64,000 nt of DNA, taken from contig CAVOJD010000015.1 in assembly GCA_963696075.1 (NCBI GenBank), positions 62,001 through 126,000 on the forward strand. Direction: 5' to 3'. How positions within the stretch are numbered: the first letter of the stretch is position 1; the number at the start of each line of letters is the position of its first letter. This document shows positions 45,786 to 53,840 of this stretch, one piece after another. Source of the DNA: CAJQQK01 sp963696075. Its GTDB lineage: Bacteria > Pseudomonadota > Alphaproteobacteria > Rhizobiales > Hyphomicrobiaceae. Below the pieces are notes generated by a model. It saw nothing but the letters and a program-made list of their open reading frames with translations, made no database searches and was not told where the DNA came from. Position numbers and translations under genes: made by a program.

Positions 45786-47150
45786 ATGCCAGACAACCAA
45801 CGCCAAATGGTTCTGATTGGTTTCCTGCAGGCGCAGAACTGCTCGAACTACGTCGGTTCATGGCGCCACCCCGCGTCTCATTCCGACTTCCTGTCGCCTG
45901 ACTATTATCGGCGCATCGGGACCGCGCTTGAGGCCGGCAAGTTCCATCTCGCGTTCTTCGATGATCGCCTGGCGATGCCCGACATCCTGGGGGACGATCA
46001 TCGCGCGGCGGTCGAGAACGGTGTGCGGGTGGTCAAGATGGATCCGGCCACGATCCTCATGGTGCTTGGGCAGGTGACGGAAAAGCTGGGGCTTGGGTCG
46101 ACCTATTCGACGACATATTTCGAGCCGTTCCATGTCGCGCGCTTGTTCGCGACAATGGATCACATGCTGGGTGGCCGGGTTGCCTGGAATGTCGTCACGT
46201 CGCTCAATAGTTCGGAAGCGCGCAACTTCTCGCAGATGGAGCATCCCGAGCATGATCTGCGCTACGACAAAGCGGACGAGTTCATGGAGGTGGTGCTCGG
46301 CCATTGGGACAGCTGGGCGGATGATGCGCTGATCGTCGACAAGGAGAGCGGGCGGTTCGCGGATCCCGACAAGGTCAAGCGGCTCGATCACGAGGGGCGC
46401 TGGTTCCGCTCACGGGGACCACTGCCGGTGCCGCGCACGCCGCAGGGCCGGCCGGTTCTGATCCAGGCGGGGCAGTCGGGGCGCGGGCAGAAGTTTGCGG
46501 CGCGCTGGGGCGAGCTTGTCTTCACGGTTTCTCCGACGAAGGAAGTCGGACAACGCAATTACAAATCATTCAAGGATCAGGTTGCCGCCACCGGGCGCGA
46601 TCCGGAACTCGTTCGCGTGGCGCCGGCAACCTATGTGATCGTTGGTGAGACCCAGTCGATGGCGGAGGACAAGCGTGCGGTGATCGAGGCGCAAGCCAAG
46701 AAGATCGACGCATTGGCGCTGCTTTCGGAGGTGCTCAACTTTGATTTTGCCTCAAAGCCGATGGACGAGCCGTTCACCGAGGATGAGCTTGGCGGGATCA
46801 GCGGCCTCAGAGGCATCCTGGACCGGGTTGTGCAGCAATCGGGCAAACCCGATCCGACGTTGGACGATTTCGTTACCATTTCGAAGCGCGGCACGATCGA
46901 TGAGTTCACGGTTTTTTGTGGTGCGCCGAAACAGGTGGCGGACCAGATGGAGGAATGGTTCACTGACCGCGCGTGCGATGGGTTTGTGCTGGCGGCGCCG
47001 TTCCTGCCTGGTGGGTATGAGGATATTTCGCGCCTGGTTGTGCCGGAACTCCAGAAGCGCGGGTTGTTCCATCGCGATTATGCAGGCAAAACGCTCAGGG
47101 AAAACCTTGGCCTCTCGCGGGCCGAAGTCGATGATTGGAGGCTTGCGTGA
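45786..47150 (+). CDS. LLM-class flavin-dependent monooxygenase (NtaA/SnaA/DszA type)
   Basis: A 454-residue reduced-flavin-dependent monooxygenase. Its features match the NtaA/DszA/SnaA subgroup: MVLIGFLQAQNCSNYVGSWRHP, EAGKFHLAFFDDRLAMPD, GLGSTYSTTYFEPFHVARLF and GRVAWNVVTSLNSSEARNF. These enzymes attack nitrilotriacetate, sulfur heterocycles, long-chain alkanes or related compounds using FMNH2 supplied by a partner. The partner reductase starts in the final codon, so this is a complete two-component system. The substrate is unknown. Confidence 0.92.
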   Translation: MPDNQRQMVLIGFLQAQNCSNYVGSWRHPASHSDFLSPDYYRRIGTALEAGKFHLAFFDDRLAMPDILGDDHRAAVENGVRVVKMDPATILMVLGQVTEKLGLGSTYSTTYFEPFHVARLFATMDHMLGGRVAWNVVTSLNSSEARNFSQMEHPEHDLRYDKADEFMEVVLGHWDSWADDALIVDKESGRFADPDKVKRLDHEGRWFRSRGPLPVPRTPQGRPVLIQAGQSGRGQKFAARWGELVFTVSPTKEVGQRNYKSFKDQVAATGRDPELVRVAPATYVIVGETQSMAEDKRAVIEAQAKKIDALALLSEVLNFDFASKPMDEPFTEDELGGISGLRGILDRVVQQSGKPDPTLDDFVTISKRGTIDEFTVFCGAPKQVADQMEEWFTDRACDGFVLAAPFLPGGYEDISRLVVPELQKRGLFHRDYAGKTLRENLGLSRAEVDDWRLA

Positions 47151-47617
47151 CGCCGGAACTCTACCGCAATCTGATGCGCCACCAGGCTGGCGGGGTGGCG
47201 CTCATCGCGACGGGACGCCATGGCGGGCGAACGGGACTGGCCGCCACGGCGGTGTGTTCGCTGACCGATGCGCCGCCGACGCTGCTGGTGTGCGTCAACC
47301 AGACGGCGAGCGCGCATGACATTATCGCCGATACGGGTTCCTTCTCGGTCAACCTGTTGTGCCCGTCTCACAAGGAACTGGTCGGCGTCTTCTCCGGCCA
47401 GACGGGGCTCAAGGGGGAGGCCCGGTTCGATGATGCGCTGTGGCAGACGATGGTGACCGGCGCGCCGGTGCTCAAGGATGCGCTTGCGAGCTTCGATTGC
47501 GAGGTCGTTGAAACCAAGAAGGTGTCGACCCACACGATCTACATTGGCGAGGTACGGGACGGCGTTGCGAACGATGAACTCGACCCGCTGGTCTATTTCC
47601 GGGGCAAGTTTCTCTAA
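47147..47617 (+). CDS. Flavin reductase, partner of the LLM monooxygenase
   Basis: A 156-residue FMN reductase of the NtaB/HpaC-like family that supplies FMNH2. Motifs are GVALIATGRHGGRTGLAATAVCSL and FSVNLLCPSHKELVGVFSG. The GTG start at 47147 overlaps the upstream stop as GTGA and is preceded by GGAGG at five bases, so the two genes are translationally coupled. The hairpin at 47635 ends the unit. Confidence 0.92.
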   Translation: MTPELYRNLMRHQAGGVALIATGRHGGRTGLAATAVCSLTDAPPTLLVCVNQTASAHDIIADTGSFSVNLLCPSHKELVGVFSGQTGLKGEARFDDALWQTMVTGAPVLKDALASFDCEVVETKKVSTHTIYIGEVRDGVANDELDPLVYFRGKFL

Positions 47618-47634
47618 GGCAGAGACGGGTGAGA

Positions 47635-47657
47635 TGAGCCTCTATGCGTGAGGCTCA
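47635..47657. terminator. Hairpin at the reductase/GST convergent junction
   Basis: TGAGCCTC and GAGGCTCA form a perfect 8-bp stem with a 7-base loop. The right arm contains the GST stop codon. Its arms are the same as those of the hairpin at 27850. Confidence 0.45.
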
Positions 47658-48302
47658 GTAACTCAACCGACCGCGCATGTGCTCGAAGGGGAGCATGACG
47701 TGGGCCTGATACGCTGGTCGGCGGGTCAGTTCGTCGTACCAACGTGAGACGTTCTTGAGGTCGCGGCGGTCGATGTCGATGTTGAAATAGCGATACATAT
47801 TGGTGCCGGCGGAGATGTCGGCGAGTGACAAGTCATCACCGAGCAGAAACCGGTTCTCGGCGAGGAGACGGTCCAGGTGGGCGAGGTCCTCGCCGACGGC
47901 GGTGATGGCTTGGGCGACGGCTTCGGTGTCGCGGTCAGCTTCGGGCGTGCGGTAGTATCCCCAGAAGACGCCGGTGAGGAAATCGCGCTGGAGTTTATAG
48001 CCGGACCATTCGAGCCATTGGTCGACGCGGGCGCGGGTGGCGGGGTCATCGCTCCAGAAGCGGGCCGGGCCAAAGCTGGCTGCCAGATAGCGCAGGATGG
48101 CGTGGGATTCCCAGACCACTGTTTCACCATCGACGATGACAGGCACGCGGCCGTGCGGGTTCAAGGCCAGGTGCTCGGGGCTGTCGAGGCCACCGGCGGG
48201 TCCGCCGCGCTCGATGTGTTCGTGGGGGAGATCGAGTTCGCCAACGAACCACAGCACCTTCTGGACGTTGAAGGCGCTGCGGCGTCCGATCACTTTGAGC
48301 AT
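47655..48302 (-). CDS. Glutathione S-transferase family protein
   Basis: A 215-residue GST. The N-terminal thioredoxin-like half contains IGRRSAFNVQKVLWF, LNPHGRVPVIVD and ESHAILRYLA (the cis-Pro and ESxAI glutathione site). The C-terminal half is helical (LLGDDLSLADISAGTNMYRY). Probably a cytosolic detoxification enzyme. The ATG at 48302 has GGAAT upstream. Confidence 0.93.
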   Translation of the reverse strand: MLKVIGRRSAFNVQKVLWFVGELDLPHEHIERGGPAGGLDSPEHLALNPHGRVPVIVDGETVVWESHAILRYLAASFGPARFWSDDPATRARVDQWLEWSGYKLQRDFLTGVFWGYYRTPEADRDTEAVAQAITAVGEDLAHLDRLLAENRFLLGDDLSLADISAGTNMYRYFNIDIDRRDLKNVSRWYDELTRRPAYQAHVMLPFEHMRGRLSY

Positions 48303-48345
48303 GACAATTCCTATGCTGGGATTGTTTCGGCGTTCGGCGGCGCCG

Positions 48346-48660
48346 TCAGGTTTCTTCCGGCCCGCCAAACCACCAAAGGTTCATCTCGGCCAGGAACTCA
48401 GGCGTAATGGCAAAGCCTGCTGCATCGCCGATCACGCTGTCGATGCCGCACACGGGGCAGAGCGCGGTGTGACGTGCGGGCGGCTCGTTCGTGTCGGTCC
48501 ATTCGCTGACTTGTGCCGGTGGAAATGTCGCGCTGCAATGGAAGCAGCCACATATGGTGCTGGCCTCGATTTCGGTGCGGTGGTTGATCGAGCGGGCATG
48601 GGCGCGGCGAATGGGGTGTTCCGGGCCGAGTGCGAAGACATCACCGTTCATGAGAGGCAT
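48346..48660 (-). CDS. Conserved small zinc-binding cytoplasmic protein
   Basis: About 104 residues. It contains RSINHRTEIEASTICGCFHCSATFP, cut here to its first part, with a CGCFHC cluster and a later CPVCGIDSV pair, i.e. a likely four-cysteine zinc site. This is a widespread uncharacterised family, often annotated 'cytoplasmic protein'. Its start overlaps the end of moaE by 20 bases (a second ATG at 48651 also overlaps). No ribosome binding site is visible, so coupling to moaE is likely. Confidence 0.75.
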   Translation of the reverse strand: MPLMNGDVFALGPEHPIRRAHARSINHRTEIEASTICGCFHCSATFPPAQVSEWTDTNEPPARHTALCPVCGIDSVIGDAAGFAITPEFLAEMNLWWFGGPEET

Positions 48661-49126
48661 CCGGTTTGGCAGACCAGCGCTTCAGGGCGTCGTCGTCGGC
48701 TTCGCGAGCATCGACCCAGCCGCCGGCACCATCGGCATCGGCGCCGGTTTCCTTTTTCCAGAAGGGGGCGCGGGTCTTGAGGAAGTCCATCAGGAACTCG
48801 GCCGCTTCGAAGGCTGCGTGGCGGTGGGCGGAGGCGGTGATGACAAGGACGATGTCGTCGCCCGGGGCGAGTTCGCCGTAGCGGTGGATGATGGTGCTGG
48901 CCTGGAGGGGCCAGCGGGCGTGGGCCTCGCGTTCGATGCGGGCGAGTTCGGCTTCCGTCATGCCGGGGTAATGTTCGAGCGTCATTGACGTAATCGGTCC
49001 GGCCTTGGTCGTGCCGCGCACGGTGCCCGTGAAGGTGACGATGGCACCGATGTCCGTGCGCCCGGTGCGCAGTGCCGCGGTTTCGGCATTGAGATCGAAG
49101 CCTTCGCGCTGGACGCGGACAGCCAT
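48641..49126 (-). CDS. moaE: Molybdopterin synthase catalytic subunit
   Basis: A 161-residue subunit that inserts sulfur into precursor Z to make molybdopterin. It has the motifs GAIVTFTGTVRG, MTLEHYPGMTEAEL, HRYGELAPGDDIVLVITASAHR and FLMDFLKTRAPFWKKE. It starts two bases after moaD on the same strand with GGAGG upstream. The remaining molybdenum cofactor genes are not in this window. Confidence 0.94.
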   Translation of the reverse strand: MAVRVQREGFDLNAETAALRTGRTDIGAIVTFTGTVRGTTKAGPITSMTLEHYPGMTEAELARIEREAHARWPLQASTIIHRYGELAPGDDIVLVITASAHRHAAFEAAEFLMDFLKTRAPFWKKETGADADGAGGWVDAREADDDALKRWSAKPDASHER

Positions 49127-49128
49127 CG

Positions 49129-49389
49129 TCAGCCTCCCGTTACCGGTGGAAAGAATGCGATTTCGCGGGCGCCTGCGATGCTTGCGGCATGGTCGGCGTG
49201 GGTCTGATCGATGGCGACGCGAATGGTGTCAGGCTGCTCGAAGGCATGAGCGTATTCCTCGCCCTCCCCCTTGAGCCAATCGATCAGGTCGCGCGCGGTT
49301 TCGATGCCGGCCGGGATGTCGCGGGTTTCGTTGCCGCGGCCGATGCGTTCGCGGACCCAGGCGAAGTAGATGAGGTTGATGGTGGTCAT
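49129..49389 (-). CDS. moaD: Molybdopterin synthase sulfur carrier subunit
   Basis: An 86-residue ubiquitin-like protein ending in the required Gly-Gly (FFPPVTGG), which carries the thiocarboxylate to MoaE. It has LIYFAWVRERIGR and the VAIDQTHADHAASI strand typical of MoaD. The ATG at 49389 is chosen because family similarity starts there; upstream codons overlap the DehI gene end. Confidence 0.93.
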   Translation of the reverse strand: MTTINLIYFAWVRERIGRGNETRDIPAGIETARDLIDWLKGEGEEYAHAFEQPDTIRVAIDQTHADHAASIAGAREIAFFPPVTGG

Positions 49390-49460
49390 GCTCGACAGAT
49401 GTGTTCCAGGATAATCGGGGGGCGCGGTTCGGGTGACCCGTGCCCCTTTCAGATAGGGGT

Positions 49461-50279
49461 TCAATCCCAGGTTAGCCAGCGGCCGATGATGACCATTTCC
49501 GGGATCGTGGCGTTGACGAAGGTGCGGATTGTCTCGGCCATCTCGCTGCGGTCCTGATCGGTGATGCCGGGGCTCGGTGCCTCTGAGAGGTGAGGGGCGA
49601 GGCGATCCGCCGTCGCGGTGGCTAATGCGATGAGGTCGTTGACATGCTCACGCCAGGCGGGTGCCGCAAGGCGCGGATCGAGAAACTTGTCAACGGCTGG
49701 CAGGAGATCGGGCCAGAGGGTGAGATGGACGTAGAGGCTTGGGATTACGCCTGGCGCCGAGGTATGGCGGGCTGCGAGGCGTTCCAGTTGCGCGGTAATG
49801 TCTGCGGGCAGGTTGCTGCGGTTCGGGATTGGCGGGAAGGGGGGGGCCTCATCGCTTGATGGCGCAGCAATGCGCGGTGTCAGCCGGCTCGTGTTATTTG
49901 CTTCGATGCCGTCCAGGACACGCACAAAAGTGGTCAGGGCGATGAGGTTTTGAGTATTGCCGCTGTCATAAGCGCCAAGGACCCGGCGGCAGGCGTGGTG
50001 AGCGTCGGCGGGTAGCGCTGCGGGGATCGGCGAGGGCGCGCCTGTGGCCGGGACCGATCTTGATAGATTTACGGCGGCCTCCGCCAGGTCCTGCGACAGA
50101 TAAAGGGGGCGCAACGTCTGCCAAACCCATTCCAGCACGCCGGGACGGGTCGCGAGGTGGCGGAAGATCAGATTGACCTGGGGCAGCGCGGCTGCCTGCC
50201 TGATGTCGGCATAGATTGCGGCGATGTCCGGTGAGGCCTCGGATTCGCGGATCTCGGTCATGGCTGGGGAGGCGTGCAT
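49461..50279 (-). CDS. DehI-like (group I 2-haloacid dehalogenase) family protein
   Basis: A 272-residue helical protein. The opening EIRESEASPDIAAIYADIRQAAALP, shown here as two conserved parts EASPDIAAIYADIR and PQVNLIFRHLATRPGVLEW, and the later FVNATIPEM helix resemble the halocarboxylic acid dehydrogenase DehI family. DehI removes halide from both enantiomers of 2-halopropionate, but most relatives are untested, and I cannot confirm the catalytic Asp by alignment. The start at 50279 has AGAGA upstream. It lies just upstream of moaD on the same strand. Confidence 0.7.
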   Translation of the reverse strand: MHASPAMTEIRESEASPDIAAIYADIRQAAALPQVNLIFRHLATRPGVLEWVWQTLRPLYLSQDLAEAAVNLSRSVPATGAPSPIPAALPADAHHACRRVLGAYDSGNTQNLIALTTFVRVLDGIEANNTSRLTPRIAAPSSDEAPPFPPIPNRSNLPADITAQLERLAARHTSAPGVIPSLYVHLTLWPDLLPAVDKFLDPRLAAPAWREHVNDLIALATATADRLAPHLSEAPSPGITDQDRSEMAETIRTFVNATIPEMVIIGRWLTWD

Positions 50280-50486
50280 TTCGGTCTCTAATGCCTTGAG
50301 GTTCAAGCCTGTTTCTCGTCTGTCGCGGTGGCGGGCGCCGGAGACGCCAGGCCGGGCAGTCATACCCTATTTGAGTGTCAGGCGCTCGGCTTGCTCATTT
50401 TCTTCAAATTGGATGAGGTTCGGGAACCCGGTATTTAGCATTGCGCGTGTAAAAATCATGCAACCTTTGGTATTGGGTCGGTCGTC

Positions 50487-52871
50487 GTGACTAACACACG
50501 TAGCATTGCCGGGCATTCGCAGCTTCCGGATAACATCTACATTCTGCTTGTGGATTCGCTGTTCCAGGAACGGCGGACGTTCCTCATCGGCGCCGTCATC
50601 ATGTCGGGGGCGATTGCCACGACGTTCTGGAAGACAGGTGAACCGCTGATCGCGTTCACGGCAATTGCGTTTACGGCCGTTTCCATTGTGCGGCTGTTGT
50701 ACATGTACGCCTATCAGCGGGCGAGTGCGGTCATCGAGACACGCACTGCCGCCCGGAAATGGGAATACGGCTACTTCGCTGGCGCGTCGGTCTCGGTTCT
50801 GCTGATGGGCGTGTGGAGTTTTGTTGCGTGTATTTTCACCACCGACAGTTTTGCTCATGTCGTCAGCTTCTCGATGACGATTGCGTTTCTGCTTGGCGTA
50901 TTCGGCCGTAATTTCGGCAGTTCTATTTTCGTCGTTTTGCAGCTTGCGTGTGCGGCGGTGCCGATGATGGCGGCGCTGGTTTTGAAAGGCGATATATTCT
51001 ATTTCGCATTCGCCGTCCTTCTGGCACCATTCTTCCTGACGCTGAAATTCATTTCCGAACGGTTTCGTGACACGCTTCTTGATGCGATTGTGGCAACGCA
51101 TCGTGCAACAGCGCTGGCAAAACGTTTTGATACCGCATTATCGAATATGCCGCACGGGCTGTGCATGTTGGATTCCGAGGGGCGTATCCTGGTTGTCAAC
51201 GAGCGCCTCATGGAGTTGCTCAATATCGGCGGGTGGCTCGATGTGCGCGGGTGGCGCATTGCGCGTCTGCTGCGAGAGTGTGTGAGGCGGGGTGCGCTGG
51301 AACGAGGTGATGCGAAGCACTTGATACAATCGTTGAAGGTGGGGCTTGCCGCCGACACAGGTGAGATTGTTTTTGAACTCGGGAGTGGCGCCACGCTGGC
51401 GTTGACGCACCAGCCGATGGATCGCGGCGGCGTGGTAGCGCAGATCCAGGATATCAGTGAGCGTCGCCGGGCGGAGCGCACGATTACGCGGATGGCGAAT
51501 TTCGACGCCCTGACGGATCTGCCCAACCGCAACCAATTCTATGACTATGCCCGATCCGCCCTGGAGGCGTCGTATCGTGAAGTCGGTCATGCGGTGCATT
51601 TCATCGATCTCGATCACTTCAAGCAGGTCAACGACATGCTGGGGCATTCTACGGGGGATGAATTGCTACGGCAGGCCGCGCAACGGCTTCGCGCGACGTT
51701 ACGCGGGCGGGATCTGGCGGCCCGGTTCGGGGGGGATGAGTTTGTTGTCCTTCAGTCCGACGTTGCCTCAAGCGCGAATGCAGAGGTGCTGGCGCGACGG
51801 CTGGTTCGGGAATTGAGCCGGCCTTATGACATCGGCGGTGAAGAGGTTGTGGTCGGTGTCAGCGTCGGGATCGCATGTTCTCCGGATCATGGCGGCGATA
51901 TCGACGAATTATTGCGCAATGCAGACCTGGCGCTTTACGCGGTGAAAGGGGCTGGGCGCGGTGAACTCCGGTTTTTCGAAGCCGACATGCACGAGCGCGC
52001 GATGAGCCGCCGGAAAGCTGAAATCAATCTGCGCAGGGCGATCGAGCAGAATGAACTGGACGTGCATTTCCAGCCGATCATCGGGCTTGATGAGGGGCGT
52101 ATCGTGACGTGCGAGGCGTTGTTGCGGTGGCAGCATCCGGAACGTGGGCTGATGCCGGCGGGTGAGTTCATTGAAGTCGCCGAGGAGACCGGCGCGATCG
52201 TCGAGGTGGGCCAGGTGGTCCTCGAAAAAGCCTGCCGCGCCTGCCAGAGTTGGCCGGGGGATGTCAGCGTCGCGGTCAATGTCTCGCCGATGCAGTTCGA
52301 CCGGTCGGATGTGCCTGGCGCAGTGCGCCACGCGCTTGAGGTTTCGGGCCTTGCAGCCCACCGGCTCGAAATCGAAATTACGGAATCGGCGTTTTTGCGG
52401 AATGTCGATCACGTCCACGCCGCGCTCAAGGATCTCAAAGAGCTTGGCGTGATTATTTCACTCGACGACTTCGGAACCGGCTACTCCAGTCTCAGCTATC
52501 TTCACAAATTCCCGTTCGACAAGGTCAAGATCGACCGCTCTTTCGTTGCGAATTTGGCCTACGATAGCCGATCGTTGACGCTGCTGGTCGGGGCTGCGCG
52601 GCTGAGTGCCGATCTTGGTCTGCGTGTGACGGTCGAGGGGATCGAGACGGAAGAGCAGCTCGGTCTTGTCCGCTCGGAGCCCTTCTTTCACGAAGTTCAG
52701 GGGTTCTTATTCAGCCGGGCGATTTCGACTGAAGCCATTGGCGATATGCTCAAGGTCAGATCAAGCGGCTGGCTCGGGGAGCGGGGCCGTGCGGAGCAGC
52801 GAAGCAGCGGGGCAGGCCAGGAACTGAGTCAGTTGGCTCAGCAAGGCAATCTCCGCGCTCTTGCGGTTTAG
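50487..52871 (+). CDS. Cyclic-di-GMP diguanylate cyclase/phosphodiesterase (PAS-GGDEF-EAL), membrane-bound
   Basis: A 794-residue protein. About six membrane helices span the first ~195 residues, followed by a PAS-like domain (about 215-330). The GGDEF domain has an intact active site (ARFGGDEF near residue 413). In the EAL domain the EAL triad (CEALLRW near 541), the catalytic Asp pair in DDFGTGYSSL and the Lys of VKIDRSFV are all present. Both activities are therefore possible. The start is a GTG at 50487. The FeeM-like gene follows 184 bases downstream on the same strand. Confidence 0.92.
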   Translation: MTNTRSIAGHSQLPDNIYILLVDSLFQERRTFLIGAVIMSGAIATTFWKTGEPLIAFTAIAFTAVSIVRLLYMYAYQRASAVIETRTAARKWEYGYFAGASVSVLLMGVWSFVACIFTTDSFAHVVSFSMTIAFLLGVFGRNFGSSIFVVLQLACAAVPMMAALVLKGDIFYFAFAVLLAPFFLTLKFISERFRDTLLDAIVATHRATALAKRFDTALSNMPHGLCMLDSEGRILVVNERLMELLNIGGWLDVRGWRIARLLRECVRRGALERGDAKHLIQSLKVGLAADTGEIVFELGSGATLALTHQPMDRGGVVAQIQDISERRRAERTITRMANFDALTDLPNRNQFYDYARSALEASYREVGHAVHFIDLDHFKQVNDMLGHSTGDELLRQAAQRLRATLRGRDLAARFGGDEFVVLQSDVASSANAEVLARRLVRELSRPYDIGGEEVVVGVSVGIACSPDHGGDIDELLRNADLALYAVKGAGRGELRFFEADMHERAMSRRKAEINLRRAIEQNELDVHFQPIIGLDEGRIVTCEALLRWQHPERGLMPAGEFIEVAEETGAIVEVGQVVLEKACRACQSWPGDVSVAVNVSPMQFDRSDVPGAVRHALEVSGLAAHRLEIEITESAFLRNVDHVHAALKDLKELGVIISLDDFGTGYSSLSYLHKFPFDKVKIDRSFVANLAYDSRSLTLLVGAARLSADLGLRVTVEGIETEEQLGLVRSEPFFHEVQGFLFSRAISTEAIGDMLKVRSSGWLGERGRAEQRSSGAGQELSQLAQQGNLRALAV

Positions 52872-52951
52872 CTGCAACTCAAAATAAGTTTCACGTTCTA
52901 AATGAGCATATTGCACGTCTGTTCTTTCGTGCGACTAATGCTTCGTGTGAA

Positions 52952-52969
52952 TTGTTGCGCGCGCAACAA
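52952..52969. promoter_or_regulatory. 18-bp perfect palindrome upstream of the FeeM-like gene
   Basis: TTGTTGCGCGCGCAACAA is a perfect 18-bp inverted repeat, about 85 bases before the synthase ATG. It is typical in size and symmetry of an operator for a dimeric regulator. Which regulator binds is unknown. Confidence 0.5.
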
Positions 52970-53002
52970 AAATGTTTATTCATCTTACAGTTGCAATTTT
53001 GG

Positions 53003-53018
53003 TTAATGTAACGTTAAC
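53003..53018 (+). promoter_or_regulatory. CtrA-type binding site (TTAA-N7-TTAAC)
   Basis: TTAATGTAACGTTAAC matches the CtrA full consensus and lies 37 bases before the ATG of the FeeM-like gene, where it could overlap the -35 or -10 region. It is nested in a GGTTAA-N7-TTAACC inverted repeat (53001-53019). Confidence 0.65.
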
Positions 53019-53054
53019 CTAGTCTCCAGTGCAGTTTGGTACTTGGAGAGCGTA

Positions 53055-53768
53055 ATGAGTCTGGGAACTATCCAAAACGATGGGCATTTTGCTGATCGTA
53101 TTGCCAATCTCATGGACCGCGTTGACTATAAGCTCGCTCAGAGCGACGAGGATCTCGATGCGATTTTCCGGTTGCGCTACGAAGCTTACCGGCGCGAGGG
53201 GACGATCAAGCCGAATGCGCTGCGCCGGTTCTGCGATGCTTATGACGACTCTGAGAATGCCAGCATCTTCGGCGCCTACATTGATGGCGAGCTGGTCAGC
53301 TCGGTCCGTATTCATGTGGCGACTGCCGATCATCCCGATTGCCCCAGTCTGGAACCATTTGCCGACGTGCTCGGACCTGAACTGGCTGCCGGCAAGGTTG
53401 TCGTGGATTCGACGCGGTTCGTGACGGACAAGGATTGGGCGAAGCGATACGCGGGTCTCCATTTCGTGGCGCTGAGGCTGTGCTGGCTCACGGTTGAGCA
53501 TTTTCGAGCGGACCATTTTCTGGCTGCCGTGCGCAAGGAGCACCAAGCTTTCTACCGGCGAACGTTTCGCCACCGGGAGGTTTGCCCGCCGCGGCCCTAT
53601 GCAATGCTGAAGGCGCCGATCAGCCTGATGACGACGCGGTATGAGGATTCAGCCGCTTATGTTCATCGGCGGTATCCGTTCTTCCGTTCGAACGCCTTCG
53701 AGCGGCGGATGTTGTTCGATCCTGGCTTCGGTGCGCTGCAGAGTGCGGATCAGCGCCAGGCAGCCTGA
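53055..53768 (+). CDS. FeeM/LuxI-like N-acyl amino acid synthase
   Basis: A 237-residue GNAT-fold protein with the layout of acyl-homoserine lactone synthases and FeeM: FRLRYEAYRREGTIKP (cf. the FRLRYxVF of LuxI), an Asp-rich segment DDSENASIFGAYIDGELVSSVRI, and VVDSTRFVTDKDW (cf. the ESSRF of LuxI). FeeM joins a long acyl chain from acyl-ACP to tyrosine. The acyl and amino partners here are unknown. There is no adjacent LuxR gene. The ATG at 53055 has GGAGA nine bases upstream; a TTG four codons earlier lacks that spacing. A CtrA box and an 18-bp palindrome precede it; a hairpin follows. Confidence 0.8.
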   Translation: MSLGTIQNDGHFADRIANLMDRVDYKLAQSDEDLDAIFRLRYEAYRREGTIKPNALRRFCDAYDDSENASIFGAYIDGELVSSVRIHVATADHPDCPSLEPFADVLGPELAAGKVVVDSTRFVTDKDWAKRYAGLHFVALRLCWLTVEHFRADHFLAAVRKEHQAFYRRTFRHREVCPPRPYAMLKAPISLMTTRYEDSAAYVHRRYPFFRSNAFERRMLFDPGFGALQSADQRQAA

Positions 53769-53805
53769 CCGCCTAAACCGTATCAGTTCGTTCTTCCGGA
53801 CCTTG

Positions 53806-53826
53806 AGCCCCGCCTTTGGCGGGGCT
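53806..53826. terminator. Hairpin between the FeeM-like gene and the GMC gene
   Basis: AGCCCCGCC and GGCGGGGCT form a perfect 9-bp stem with a TTT loop between convergent genes. Only a short T stretch follows. Probably a shared terminator. Confidence 0.65.
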
Positions 53827-53840
53827 TAATGCTTGCCTGA

